Positions 26,718-34,701 of a stretch of 64,000 nt of DNA are shown here, piece after piece. This stretch comes from Arthrobacter sp. V1I7 (lineage in GTDB: Bacteria; Actinomycetota; Actinomycetes; Actinomycetales; Micrococcaceae). Position numbers and translations under genes: made by a program. Location: NCBI RefSeq assembly GCF_030817015.1, contig NZ_JAUSYS010000001.1, forward strand, positions 3,720,001 to 3,784,000, given 5' to 3'. The notes beneath the pieces were generated by a model. The model saw only the letters and a list, made by a program, of their open reading frames with translations, had not been told where the DNA came from and ran no database searches. Every line of letters begins with the position of its first letter. Position 1 is the stretch's first letter.

Positions 26718-27884
26718 TTACTTCGAGTTGGCGAGCTCGGCAGCCTTGTCGGCGCCCTCGTCCATGGTGGCGGCCAGAGTGACCAGCGGGTGGTTGGCCT
26801 CGGCCAGGATGCGGCGGCCTTCCTCAACGTTGTTGCCGTCGAGGCGGACTACCAGCGGCTTGTTCGCGGAGTGGCCCAGCTCGGCCAGTGCACCGACGAT
26901 GCCCTTGGCGACGGCGTCGCAGGCGGTGATGCCGCCGAAGACGTTGACGAAGACGGACTTGACCTGCGGGTCACCCAGGATGACGTCGAGGCCTGCTGCC
27001 ATGACCTCGGCGGAAGCTCCACCGCCGATGTCCAGGAAGTTGGCGGGCTTGACGTTGCCGTGGTTCTCGCCGGCGTAAGCGACGACGTCGAGCGTGGACA
27101 TGACCAGGCCGGCGCCGTTACCGATGATGCCGACTTCGCCGTCCAGCTTGACGTAATTGAGGTCCTGCGCCTTGGCCTTGGCCTCCAGCGGGTCAGCAGC
27201 GTCCTTGTCTTCAAGGTGGGCGTGCTTGGGGTGGCGGAAGTCGGCGTTCTCGTCGAGGGAGACCTTGCCGTCGAGCGCAACGATGTCGCCCGCCCCGGTC
27301 AGGACCAGCGGGTTGACCTCCACGAGGGTGGCGTCTTCCTTCTTGAAAACGTCCCAGAGCTTCAGGATTACGCCGGCGACCTGGCCGCGCAGTTCCGCCG
27401 CGAAGCCTGCAGCGGCGACGATTTCGTCGGCCTTGGCCTGGTCGATGCCGACGGCCGGGTCGATCGCGATCTTGGCCAGGGCTTCGGGCCGCTCAACGGC
27501 GAGCTGCTCGATTTCCATGCCGCCTTCAACCGAGCACATGGCCAGGTAGTTGCGGTTTGCCCGGTCCAGCAGGACGGAGAAGTAGTATTCCTCGGCGATG
27601 TCCGCACCCTGGGCAACCATGACACGGTGGACGGTGTGGCCCTTGATGTCCATGCCGAGGATGTTGGTGGAGTGTTCAAATGCCTCGTCGGCGGTCTTGA
27701 CGACCTTGACGCCGCCGGCTTTGCCGCGGCCTCCGGCCTTGACCTGGGCCTTTACGACAGTTACGCCGCCGATTTTCTCGGCAGCTGCCTTTGCTTCTTC
27801 AGGGGTGTGCGCCACGATGCCAGCAAGCACGGGTACACCGTGCGCCTCGAACATATCGCGCGCCTGATATTCAAACAGGTCCAC
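26718..27884 (-). CDS. sucC: Succinyl-CoA synthetase (ligase) beta subunit
   Basis: 388 aa, ATP-grasp fold: N-terminal [36 protein letters not shown] for nucleotide binding, and C-terminal [20 protein letters not shown]. Forms a complex with SucD, converting succinyl-CoA to succinate with ATP/GTP formation. GTG start with AAGGAC 9 nt upstream. Confidence 0.96.
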   Translation of the reverse strand: MDLFEYQARDMFEAHGVPVLAGIVAHTPEEAKAAAEKIGGVTVVKAQVKAGGRGKAGGVKVVKTADEAFEHSTNILGMDIKGHTVHRVMVAQGADIAEEYYFSVLLDRANRNYLAMCSVEGGMEIEQLAVERPEALAKIAIDPAVGIDQAKADEIVAAAGFAAELRGQVAGVILKLWDVFKKEDATLVEVNPLVLTGAGDIVALDGKVSLDENADFRHPKHAHLEDKDAADPLEAKAKAQDLNYVKLDGEVGIIGNGAGLVMSTLDVVAYAGENHGNVKPANFLDIGGGASAEVMAAGLDVILGDPQVKSVFVNVFGGITACDAVAKGIVGALAELGHSANKPLVVRLDGNNVEEGRRILAEANHPLVTLAATMDEGADKAAELANSK

Positions 27885-28265
27885 GGTTTAGTGTCCTTCT
27901 ACGTCGAAGTAGTTTCTGTACAGCCGGACCCCACGTTCTCGCGGTTACCGGGCTGCGGAATAAACGCACCCTGCGACAGGCTTGGAAACGAGCCACACGG
28001 CGCAATGCTCCTCTTTCGAACTCTAGCCCTTTCTTTCGAGGAGCCCGTTCCAGAGTACCGGTTATGTGAGTAACGACACTATTCTATGGAGCGTAGAAAA
28101 ACAGCTAGATTACGGGGTTTTTGAGGCCTCCGGCGGCGCCGGGGACGTTCGTTTCCCGGCGTCGCAGATTGATTCGTAACCGTCTCGTCCGGGGACGAAA
28201 ACACTGCCCCCAGACGTTTCCGCAGGCGGCGCCGCCCTGGCGAGCGAAGCGCATCGGTTAGGTGG
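27885..28265 (-). promoter_or_regulatory. Leader region of sucCD; no gene seen
   Basis: 381 bp between pcrA and sucC (both minus strand). A TAGAAT hexamer on the minus strand (28086-28081) is a plausible -10, giving a leader of about 190 nt. Several GC-rich small inverted repeats lie near 28120-28190 (for example CCGGC-GGC-GCCGG), but none with a clear U-run. I see no coding potential. Confidence 0.35.
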
Positions 28266-30785
28266 TTACACGTCGATTTTGGTGAGCGGGGCGTAGCGCA
28301 GCAGGAGCCGCTTCTCGCCGACGTCGAACTTCACCTTGGCCACCGTCTTGTCGCCGGCGCCTTCGACGGCCAGGACGGTGCCGTTGCCGAAGCTCGTGTG
28401 GTTGACCTTGTCCCCCACGCTGACGGCAACGACTTCCTTCTGCGGCTGCACCCGGTTCTTGGCGATGGCGGCCGGGACGTCGGCGTTGAAGCCCGCTGAC
28501 GGGCTGGCCTCCGCGCCGCGGGCAGTGCCGGCGCCCCAGAACGATCCGCCGTAGCGGCTGGAACCGACGGCGGCACCGCTCCCCCAGCCGCCGCTCTGCC
28601 GGGAGGAGCCTTCCCGCTTCCACTCCACAAGCTCGGCCGGGATCTCCTCGATGAACTGGCTGGCCGGGTTGTACTGGCTTTGGCCCCACATGCTGCGCAC
28701 CTCGGAACGGGTCAGGTACAGGCGCTTCCGGGCCCGGGTCAGGCCGACGTAGGCCAGCCGGCGTTCCTCCGCCAGTTCCTTCGGGTCGGTGGCGGAGCGC
28801 TGGTGCGGGAACAGCCCGTGCTCCATGCCGGTCAGGAACACCACCGGGAATTCCAGGCCCTTGGCCGTGTGCAGGGTCATCAGGGTCACGACGCCGAGCC
28901 GCTTGGCTTCGGCGACGGCGGCAGCCAGCTCGTCGGCGGTCCCCGCCGGCGCATCCGGGATCTGGTCGGCGTCGGCCACGAGGGAGACCCCTTCCAGGAA
29001 GGCCCCGAGCGACCCTTCCGGGTTATCGCGCTCGTATTCGCGTACGACGGCGACGAGCTCGGCGAGGTTCTCCACCCGGGACTCGTCCTGCGGGTCGGTG
29101 CTGGACCGCAGCGTTGCGAGATAGCCGGTTTGTTCGAGGACTGCTTCCAGGGCTGCGGCCGCCCCCGACCCGGTGGCCACCTCGGCGAGGTCGTCAAGCA
29201 GCTTTATGAAGCCCTGTACTGCGTTGACGGAACGGGTCGCCATGCCGGGAGCCTTGTCGGCGCGGCGGGCGGCTGCCATAAAGGAGATCCGGTCGCGCTG
29301 CGCGAGGGAGGCCACTGCCCCTTCGGCCCGGTCGCCGATGCCGCGTTTGGGCTCATTGAGGATGCGGCGCAGGTTGACGTCGTCGTCCGGGTTGACCAGC
29401 ACCCGGAGGTAGGCGAGCGCGTCCTTGATTTCCTTGCGCTCGTAGAAGCGGGTTCCGCCGACCACCTTGTACGGGAGCCCGACCCGCACCAGCACGTCCT
29501 CGATCGAGCGGGACTGGGCGTTGGTGCGGTAGAAGATGGCGACGTCGCCGGGGCGCAGCTCGCCCTCGTCCTGCAGCCGGTCGATTTCCTTGGCGATGAA
29601 CTGGGCTTCGTCGTGTTCGTTCTCGCCGACATAGCCGACGATCTTCTCGCCGTCGCCCTCCGCCGTCCAGAGGCGCTTCTCCGGCCGATTGGGGTTGCGG
29701 GAGATGACCGAGTTGGCGGCGCTGAGGATGGTCTGGGTGGAGCGGTAGTTCTGTTCCAGCTTGATGGTCCGGGCGTCCGGGTAGTCCTTTTCGAACTCCA
29801 CTATGTTGCGGATGTCCGCACCGCGGAAGGCGTAGATGGACTGATCGGAATCGCCGACGACCGTCAGTTCGGCGGCGCCGGGGCCTTCGCCGACGATCTC
29901 GCGGACCAGGGCGTACTGGGCGTGGTTGGTGTCCTGGTATTCGTCGACCAGGACGTGCCGGAAGCGGCGCCGGTAGGAGTCGGCGAGCGCCGGGAAGGCC
30001 CGGAACATGTAGACGGTCTCGGCGATCAGGTCATCGAAGTCCATGGCGTTGGCCTGGCGCAGTCGCTGCGTGTAGCCCTCGAAGACCTCGGCGACAGCCC
30101 GCTCGAAGGGGTCGTTGTAGTTGGCGCTGGAGGAGTAGCTGTCGGCGTCGATCAGCTCGTTCTTGAGTGCCGAAATCTTGTGCCGGATCGCCTTGGGGGC
30201 GAAGCGCTTCGGGTCAATGTCCAGGTTCTTGGCCACGAGCGTGATCAGGCGCAGTGAGTCAGCAGAATCGTAGATCGAGAAGTTGGAGTTCAGGCCGACA
30301 TTCTTGGCTTCGCGGCGCAGGATCCGGACACAGGAGGAGTGGAACGTGGAGATCCACATCGTCTTGGCCCGGCCGCCAACCAGGGCCTCGACCCGCTCCC
30401 GCATTTCGGCCGCGGCCTTGTTGGTGAAGGTGATCGCGAGGATCTCGCCGTGGTGCGCCCGCCGGGTGGCGATGAGGTAGGCGATGCGGTTACTCAGAAC
30501 GCGGGTCTTGCCCGAGCCGGCGCCGGCGACGATCAGCAGGGCACCGCCGGCGTGCTTGACCGCTTCTTCCTGCTGCGGGTTCAGGCCCACCAGGAGCTCG
30601 TCGGCGCCGGGGAGCTGGGGCCGGTCCGGGTCCCCTGCGTGCCCGCGGTCGGAGCCCTTGGGCATCCATCCGGCACCGGAACCCACGGCTGCCGTGCCTG
30701 TTCCGGCGGAGGATTTGGTGGCCATCGCCGTCCTGGAGGCAGCTTGGAAGGGTCCGTCGGCGAAAGGGGCAAACAACATATCCAT
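28266..30785 (-). CDS. pcrA: ATP-dependent DNA helicase UvrD/PcrA
   Basis: 839 aa superfamily 1A helicase. Motif I GAGSGKTRVLSNRIAYLIAT, motif II VLVDEYQDTNHAQYALV, motif III GDSDQSIYAFRGAD, motif IV LEQNYRSTQTIL, motif V TLMTLHTAKGLEFPVVFLTG and motif VI YVGLTRARKRLYLT. The Gly/Ser-rich tail ends in a Tudor-like segment (VGDKVNHTSFGNGTVLAVEG), as in actinobacterial and firmicute PcrA. Acts in nucleotide-excision repair and clearing of replication conflicts. The frame is open far upstream through the repeat region, but MDMLFAPFADGPFQ at 30785 is the natural start, with TAGACT 10 nt before it. Confidence 0.95.
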   Translation of the reverse strand: MDMLFAPFADGPFQAASRTAMATKSSAGTGTAAVGSGAGWMPKGSDRGHAGDPDRPQLPGADELLVGLNPQQEEAVKHAGGALLIVAGAGSGKTRVLSNRIAYLIATRRAHHGEILAITFTNKAAAEMRERVEALVGGRAKTMWISTFHSSCVRILRREAKNVGLNSNFSIYDSADSLRLITLVAKNLDIDPKRFAPKAIRHKISALKNELIDADSYSSSANYNDPFERAVAEVFEGYTQRLRQANAMDFDDLIAETVYMFRAFPALADSYRRRFRHVLVDEYQDTNHAQYALVREIVGEGPGAAELTVVGDSDQSIYAFRGADIRNIVEFEKDYPDARTIKLEQNYRSTQTILSAANSVISRNPNRPEKRLWTAEGDGEKIVGYVGENEHDEAQFIAKEIDRLQDEGELRPGDVAIFYRTNAQSRSIEDVLVRVGLPYKVVGGTRFYERKEIKDALAYLRVLVNPDDDVNLRRILNEPKRGIGDRAEGAVASLAQRDRISFMAAARRADKAPGMATRSVNAVQGFIKLLDDLAEVATGSGAAAALEAVLEQTGYLATLRSSTDPQDESRVENLAELVAVVREYERDNPEGSLGAFLEGVSLVADADQIPDAPAGTADELAAAVAEAKRLGVVTLMTLHTAKGLEFPVVFLTGMEHGLFPHQRSATDPKELAEERRLAYVGLTRARKRLYLTRSEVRSMWGQSQYNPASQFIEEIPAELVEWKREGSSRQSGGWGSGAAVGSSRYGGSFWGAGTARGAEASPSAGFNADVPAAIAKNRVQPQKEVVAVSVGDKVNHTSFGNGTVLAVEGAGDKTVAKVKFDVGEKRLLLRYAPLTKIDV

Positions 30786-30795
30786 GGTGTTAACA

Positions 30796-30801
30796 AGTCT
30801 A
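30796..30801 (-). promoter_or_regulatory. -10-like element of pcrA (leaderless or short leader)
   Basis: TAGACT on the minus strand ends 10 nt before the pcrA ATG, and no Shine-Dalgarno is visible. This is the spacing seen for leaderless actinobacterial mRNAs. Confidence 0.45.
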
Positions 30802-30830
30802 GGCGGTGCCGCTGACAGCGGCGTCCGCCC

Positions 30831-31412
30831 CTCGGGACATGCCCTCCCCTGCCTGCAGCCAGTGGACATGTGCCCACTATGTCCAGTCCTCGCAGCCAAG
30901 AATGCGCATGTCCCACGGCGGTGGTGCCGAGGAATGAGCATGTCCCGTGGCGGGAGGTGGCGGTGGAGGTGGCGGTGGCGCCGAGGAATGAGCATGTCCC
31001 GTGGCGGGAGGTGGCGGTGGAGGTGGCGGTGGCGCCGAGGAATGAGCATGTCCCGTGGCGGTGGCGGTGGCGGTGGCGAGGAATGAGCATGTCCCGTGGC
31101 GGTGGCGGTGGCGGTGGCGCCGAGGAATGAGCATGTCCCGTGGCGGTGGCGGTGGCGAGGAATGAGCATGTCCCGTGGGGACGTGGCGCCGAGGAATGAA
31201 GCATGTCCAGCGCACACCGAGACTTTGCATGCATGCCGGGCTTGCAGGACTCGGGCGCAGGTTTGGGCATGTCCCCTTCTGGCCCGCTGCATGGGACATG
31301 CCCATGGCGCGACCGGCCCCGGATGAACATGCCCGCCCCTGTCTGCGACCACTGGACATAGCGGCACCATGTCCATGCCCCGTGGCCAAGAATGGGCATG
31401 TCCCACGGGCAG
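30831..31412. repeat. GGACAT/ATGTCC repeat island
   Basis: About 580 bp without a credible gene. The centre has seven direct copies of GAGGAATGAGCATGTCCCG (starting 30929, 30983, 31037, 31078, 31122, 31157 and, diverged, 31191), separated by variable GGCGGT/GGAGGT tracts, so that spacing falls 54, 54, 41, 44, 35, 34. It is flanked by two related longer units (about 30835-30920 and 31294-31410). Each of these contains GGACATGCCC, a palindrome TGGACAT-N9-ATGTCCA (30863-30885; 31353-31375) and GCCAAGAATGNGCATGTCCC. All reading frames through it are low-complexity. Confidence 0.85.
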
Positions 31413-31449
31413 GGTGCGTGTTCACGGGCGGCGTGTGTAACGGCAGGTG

Positions 31450-32307
31450 CTAGCCGACGGAGCCTGATTCGAGGGCGGCACGGAGCTCCTGCACCGCCGT
31501 CGTTCCTCCCGCGAGGAACCATTCGAGTCCGTTGACCCGGACGACGTCGGCCGCACCCCCGGCGGCGAGGACGATCGCCTTCCCGGGTAGCCAGTCCCAT
31601 TCCGGACAGCTGTGCTGGAACCAGCAGCCCAGCTCTCCGTCGGCCACGCGGCTGAGGTCGCACGAGCCCGAGCCGAACATCCGCAGCGCCGCGGCGGACG
31701 TTGCAGCGGCATGCCACGGCATCGCGCACATCGGATCCGCGAGCCAGCTGGGATGGATGTAGGTGGCGGCTCCGAGTTCCGCGAGCGGGATGTTCGAGCG
31801 GCCCGAACCGTCGGCTCCACGGGGTGCGAAGCTGGTCAGCCGTTCCCCATTGAGCGTCGCGGCCCGGGCGGTCCCGCCCAGCCAAAGCTTGTCCTCCTCC
31901 GGCTGGAAGACCGCGCCCAGCAGCACCCCGGAGGAGTCTTTCAACGCGATCGCCGAGCACCAGTATGTCGATCCGTGCAGGAAGTTATAGGTTCCATCTA
32001 CCGGGTCGATAACCCAGGTGCGGCCGCTGGTGCCCGCCACGGAGGCGCCCTCCTCACCGAGGATGCCGTCGTCTGGACGGCAGCGCCGGAGCTGTTCCAG
32101 GACATAGGCCTCAGCGGCGTGGTCAGCGGCGGTGACAACATCCGAGATGGAGGTCTTCTGCTGGCTTTCCAGCCCGGCCTGCCTCATCAGCAGTGCCAGC
32201 TGCCCGGCTTCCCGCACGAGAGCTTCGGCGAGTTGGTAGTCATCCACTCCGGGGTCCAGATCTGCAGTGCTGTGCCGGCCGAGCCGGTGTTTTCCTAGTT
32301 CGGTCAC
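31450..32307 (-). CDS. Inositol-monophosphatase-family phosphatase
   Basis: 285 aa from GTG 32307. Metal-binding motifs of the family are present: GEEGAS (residue about 80), WVIDPVDGTYNFLHG (DPxDGTxNF) and a C-terminal WDWLPGKAIVLAAGG (WD motif). These Mg-dependent, lithium-sensitive phosphatases act on inositol-1-phosphate, histidinol phosphate (HisN) or 3'-phosphoadenosine phosphate; the substrate is not decidable here, and there are no his genes nearby. It is downstream (minus strand) of a repeat-free gap, and its 3' end abuts the repeat island. The frame remains open to 33027 but without family similarity. Confidence 0.88.
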   Translation of the reverse strand: MTELGKHRLGRHSTADLDPGVDDYQLAEALVREAGQLALLMRQAGLESQQKTSISDVVTAADHAAEAYVLEQLRRCRPDDGILGEEGASVAGTSGRTWVIDPVDGTYNFLHGSTYWCSAIALKDSSGVLLGAVFQPEEDKLWLGGTARAATLNGERLTSFAPRGADGSGRSNIPLAELGAATYIHPSWLADPMCAMPWHAAATSAAALRMFGSGSCDLSRVADGELGCWFQHSCPEWDWLPGKAIVLAAGGAADVVRVNGLEWFLAGGTTAVQELRAALESGSVG

Positions 32308-32385
32308 GCGTTCCAGCCTATCGGCGGCTGGTGGCGGTGAACAGGCAGCGCCGGCCTGGCCGCTGGGCCGGGAGATAATGGAGCC

Positions 32386-33039
32386 ATGGCCAAGACTCCC
32401 GCACAGCGAATCAAGAAGCACGGCGCCAAAGCAGTCGTGCCACAGCATGAGCTGCCGCCGGTGATCAATCCCAGCACCAGCCGGACGCCGCAGAAAGCGC
32501 AAAGCAACAGCAATTTGATCCTGATCGCCGGCGTCGTCGCCAGCCTGTTCCTGTTCTGGTACCTCCACCTGCTCACCCTGAACCAGCTCACCCAGCTCTC
32601 CGGCGGCCTGGCCATGCCGGACTCTCTGATCGGAGGCTTCGACCAGGGCTTCGTGGAGCGGCTGCGAACCGCAATGGATCAGGACGCCCGTGGGCAGCTC
32701 AACTACATTCATAAGACGGCGGGCACGCTCTTCCCCCTGATCTTCGGCTTCAGCTGGCTGCTGCTGATCGGAACGAACGTGGCGCGAAAGCCCTTGCGCT
32801 GGGCGCTCTGGGCCGTTCCGCTGCTCTTTGCCGCCGTGCGGCTGTGGGGCAATGCGGCCATTGACGCCGTGATGTCCGCCGAGACGGTCGACGCCGGCCA
32901 GGTTGCTCTCGCGTCCGGGCTCACGGTAGCCGGTTGGGTGCTGCTGGTGCTCAGCCTCCTGACCGGTGCCGCAGCGGTGTTCCTGGGCCGGAAGTCCTCC
33001 TCGCCCGCGGCCCAAACCACCGAACATGCCCAGCCCTAA
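32386..33039 (+). CDS. Membrane protein, function unknown
   Basis: 217 aa. A basic N-terminus, then four membrane helices (about residues 45-68, 110-130, 138-158 and 172-195). I recognise no domain. GATAAT lies 6 nt before the ATG, with no separate Shine-Dalgarno beyond GGAG overlapping it, so it may be leaderless. The last codons and the TAA stop lie inside the first copy of the downstream GACATGCCCAGCCCTAA repeat, so the repeat has replaced or formed the gene's 3' end. Confidence 0.75.
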   Translation: MAKTPAQRIKKHGAKAVVPQHELPPVINPSTSRTPQKAQSNSNLILIAGVVASLFLFWYLHLLTLNQLTQLSGGLAMPDSLIGGFDQGFVERLRTAMDQDARGQLNYIHKTAGTLFPLIFGFSWLLLIGTNVARKPLRWALWAVPLLFAAVRLWGNAAIDAVMSAETVDAGQVALASGLTVAGWVLLVLSLLTGAAAVFLGRKSSSPAAQTTEHAQP

Positions 33040-33167
33040 TCCCGAGCACCACAGGACATGCCAGCCCTAATCCCGACCACCACGGGACATGCCCAGCCCT
33101 CGTCGCTACCACTGGACATAGTCCCACTATGTCCATCCGTGGCGGGACCCGGAGGGCATGTCCCCCG
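33022..33167. repeat. Second GGACAT/ATGTCC repeat cluster
   Basis: Four head-to-tail units beginning GAACATG or GGACAT at 33022, 33054, 33085 and 33114 (periods 32, 31, 29). The first two share ACATGCCCAGCCCTAATCCC apart from a one-base deletion in the second. The last unit is a perfect 23-bp palindrome TGGACATAGT-CCC-ACTATGTCCA (33113-33135), followed by GGCATGTCCCCCGGAATGAG, matching the core of the island at 30929. Confidence 0.85.
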
Positions 33168-33210
33168 GAATGAGCACGCTCGGGCCGCCAGGCACGCTCG
33201 GGCGTCACGC

Positions 33211-34233
33211 TCAGGCTTCGGTTGCGAGGAACCCCCGGGCCAGGTCGGCACGCTGCTGGGCGCCTGCCCTGTCGAAGTGCTGCGCGGCCTCCAACAGGTG
33301 TCGCTCAGCTGCAGGGGCATTCCCCAGGGCCTTGTACGCCCGCCCAAGCAGGAGGCATGATTCCCCCATCGTCTGCGGTGGGAGGACGTCATCATTGCTG
33401 CACAAACCTTCCAGCAGCTCGACCGCCGCTGCCGGGTCCCCGGCCAGATAATTCCAGTGTCCTCGGTTCAGCTTGAGCAGCAGGAGGATTTCTTCGCTTC
33501 CACCAATGACATCCGTTGCCAGTTCAGCCCGTTCGATGCAGCGGAGGGTGGCCGCGTCGGCCACATCCGCAGCGAGCCGCATGGCAGCCGAGGCGTTGTT
33601 GAATTTAGCCCACACATTCAGGTTTCGTGCGGGGGAAAACGTAGCTGCGGCCAGCTCGTGGTATTCAAGGCCGGCGTCGACTCTGCTGTTCAGGAATGCG
33701 GCGTTTCCGATGGCCCAATATGCCTTGCCCAGCAACTGATCATCGACTTCAACCGAGATGATCTGCGCGAGATGAAGGCTCTCCGCCCACGCCTCGTCAA
33801 GCCGGCCACTCTCGCCCAGTGCTGCGATCAAAGCCAAGCGGGCCGTCACATTGATTTCGATGTCGGCCTCGTCTGTCATCAGCTCGGCGCCCGCCCGCGC
33901 CTCGTCCGCAGCCCTTTCGAGAAGACCGGCCCCTTGCCACGCCTTGGACAGGAGAATGCGTACCCTCGCCTGCAGTTGCAAGCCGGTGGGGAGCGGTTCG
34001 CGGATCAGCGCTTCGGCGACCTCCGCGCATGCCTCGAACTGTCCGGCCGCCAGAAGGCTTTCGGCCCGAAAGAACGTCATATTCCACCACGAGTCGGCGT
34101 CGCCGTCATTTAGGGCAAGCTCCGCAGCGCTGCCAGCGCTGGTGGCGGCGTCGCCATAATCGTGGCTGGCCCACTGGTCGCGGGCGCGCAGTTCTGCGGC
34201 GACGTAGGAGGGCGAGACAGAGTTTTGTTGCAT
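33211..34233 (-). CDS. TPR-repeat protein, candidate peptide receptor
   Basis: 340 aa, almost entirely helical, with about seven to eight TPR-like helix pairs (examples: AESLLAAGQFEACAEVAEAL; AKAYWAIGNAAFLNSRVDAG; LLGRAYKALGNAPAAERHLL). No helix-turn-helix, signal peptide or membrane segment is visible, so it should be a cytoplasmic protein-protein or peptide-binding scaffold. Start ATG 34233 with only a weak ribosome site. Divergent from a 62-aa secreted peptide gene 208 bp away, an arrangement reminiscent of RRNPP (Rap/NprR/PlcR-type) receptors and their propeptides. Receptor function is inference. Confidence 0.75.
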   Translation of the reverse strand: MQQNSVSPSYVAAELRARDQWASHDYGDAATSAGSAAELALNDGDADSWWNMTFFRAESLLAAGQFEACAEVAEALIREPLPTGLQLQARVRILLSKAWQGAGLLERAADEARAGAELMTDEADIEINVTARLALIAALGESGRLDEAWAESLHLAQIISVEVDDQLLGKAYWAIGNAAFLNSRVDAGLEYHELAAATFSPARNLNVWAKFNNASAAMRLAADVADAATLRCIERAELATDVIGGSEEILLLLKLNRGHWNYLAGDPAAAVELLEGLCSNDDVLPPQTMGESCLLLGRAYKALGNAPAAERHLLEAAQHFDRAGAQQRADLARGFLATEA

Positions 34234-34441
34234 GATTCATTATCCGTTGCCCCGGAAGTGAAATTGAACAGAGCGCACAAGCAGTACCGGCACAGGGTTG
34301 GCGCAGGATTGGCGCAGTTCACCCGCGTTAGCGCAGGCTTCCGAATTCGCCCACTAACTCTTAACCGCTGGCGCCTTTGAGCTTCTATACTGATCTCGCA
34401 TCATGGGTCACATCAGCCACGTAAGTATCAGGAGTTATTTT
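34234..34441. promoter_or_regulatory. Divergent promoter region with TTGGCGCAG direct repeats
   Basis: Between the TPR and peptide genes. TTGGCGCAG occurs at 34298-34306 and 34309-34317 (11-bp period, one helical turn), with a variant TTAGCGCAG at 34328-34336. A good -10, TATACT (34386-34391), precedes the peptide gene; the -35 is weak (TTAACC at 34361, 19-nt spacer). Confidence 0.5.
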
Positions 34442-34630
34442 ATGAAGAAATCTCTCGCGATCCTCCTAGTCGCCGGCGCGCTGGCTGTTACAGGCGTTTC
34501 AGCCACAGCAGCCGTTTCGGCATCCGGCGGCACCGCCGACAACACTTCCGTGGCAGGTCCGGGCTGGTGGCCGGACGCCAAGCCGCAGGCAGGTCCGGGC
34601 TGGTGGCCGGACGCCAAGCCGAGCGTCTAG
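34442..34630 (+). CDS. Secreted peptide precursor with duplicated WW motif
   Basis: 62 aa. Strong Sec signal peptide (MKKSLAILLVAGALAVTGVS, with an Ala-rich cleavage region), a short Ser/Gly/Thr spacer, then two perfect copies of AGPGWWPDAKP (residues about 38-48 and 50-60) joined by Q and ending in SV. At DNA level a 33-bp unit is repeated exactly (34553-34585 and 34589-34621). GGAG lies 7 nt before the ATG and a strong intrinsic terminator follows, so this is a dedicated single-gene transcript. The layout (signal, spacer, repeated short C-terminal motif with double Trp) is that of a processed peptide pheromone or antimicrobial; function not known. Confidence 0.8.
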   Translation: MKKSLAILLVAGALAVTGVSATAAVSASGGTADNTSVAGPGWWPDAKPQAGPGWWPDAKPSV

Positions 34631-34650
34631 TCTCGGGGGCAACAAGCCTG

Positions 34651-34691
34651 GCGGTGGGTGTCGGATTCACGTCCGATACCCACCGCTTTTT
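34651..34691 (+). terminator. Intrinsic terminator of the peptide gene
   Basis: 15-bp stem (GCGGTGGGTGTCGGA and near-complement, one G-T pair) with a 6-nt loop, followed by TTTTT. The most canonical Rho-independent terminator in the window. Confidence 0.9.
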
Positions 34692-34701
34692 GTGCCTGGC
34701 G

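Noticed and set aside
30929..31210. CRISPR array
   Set aside because: Repeat unit is short, spacers are related GGCGGT tracts of variable length, and no cas gene is present.
30786..31406. A 207-codon N-terminal extension of PcrA in frame through the repeat island
   Set aside because: The extension is pure low-complexity His/Arg/Pro repeat translation, while MDMLFAPFADGPFQ at 30785 is a natural start with a -10-like element just upstream.
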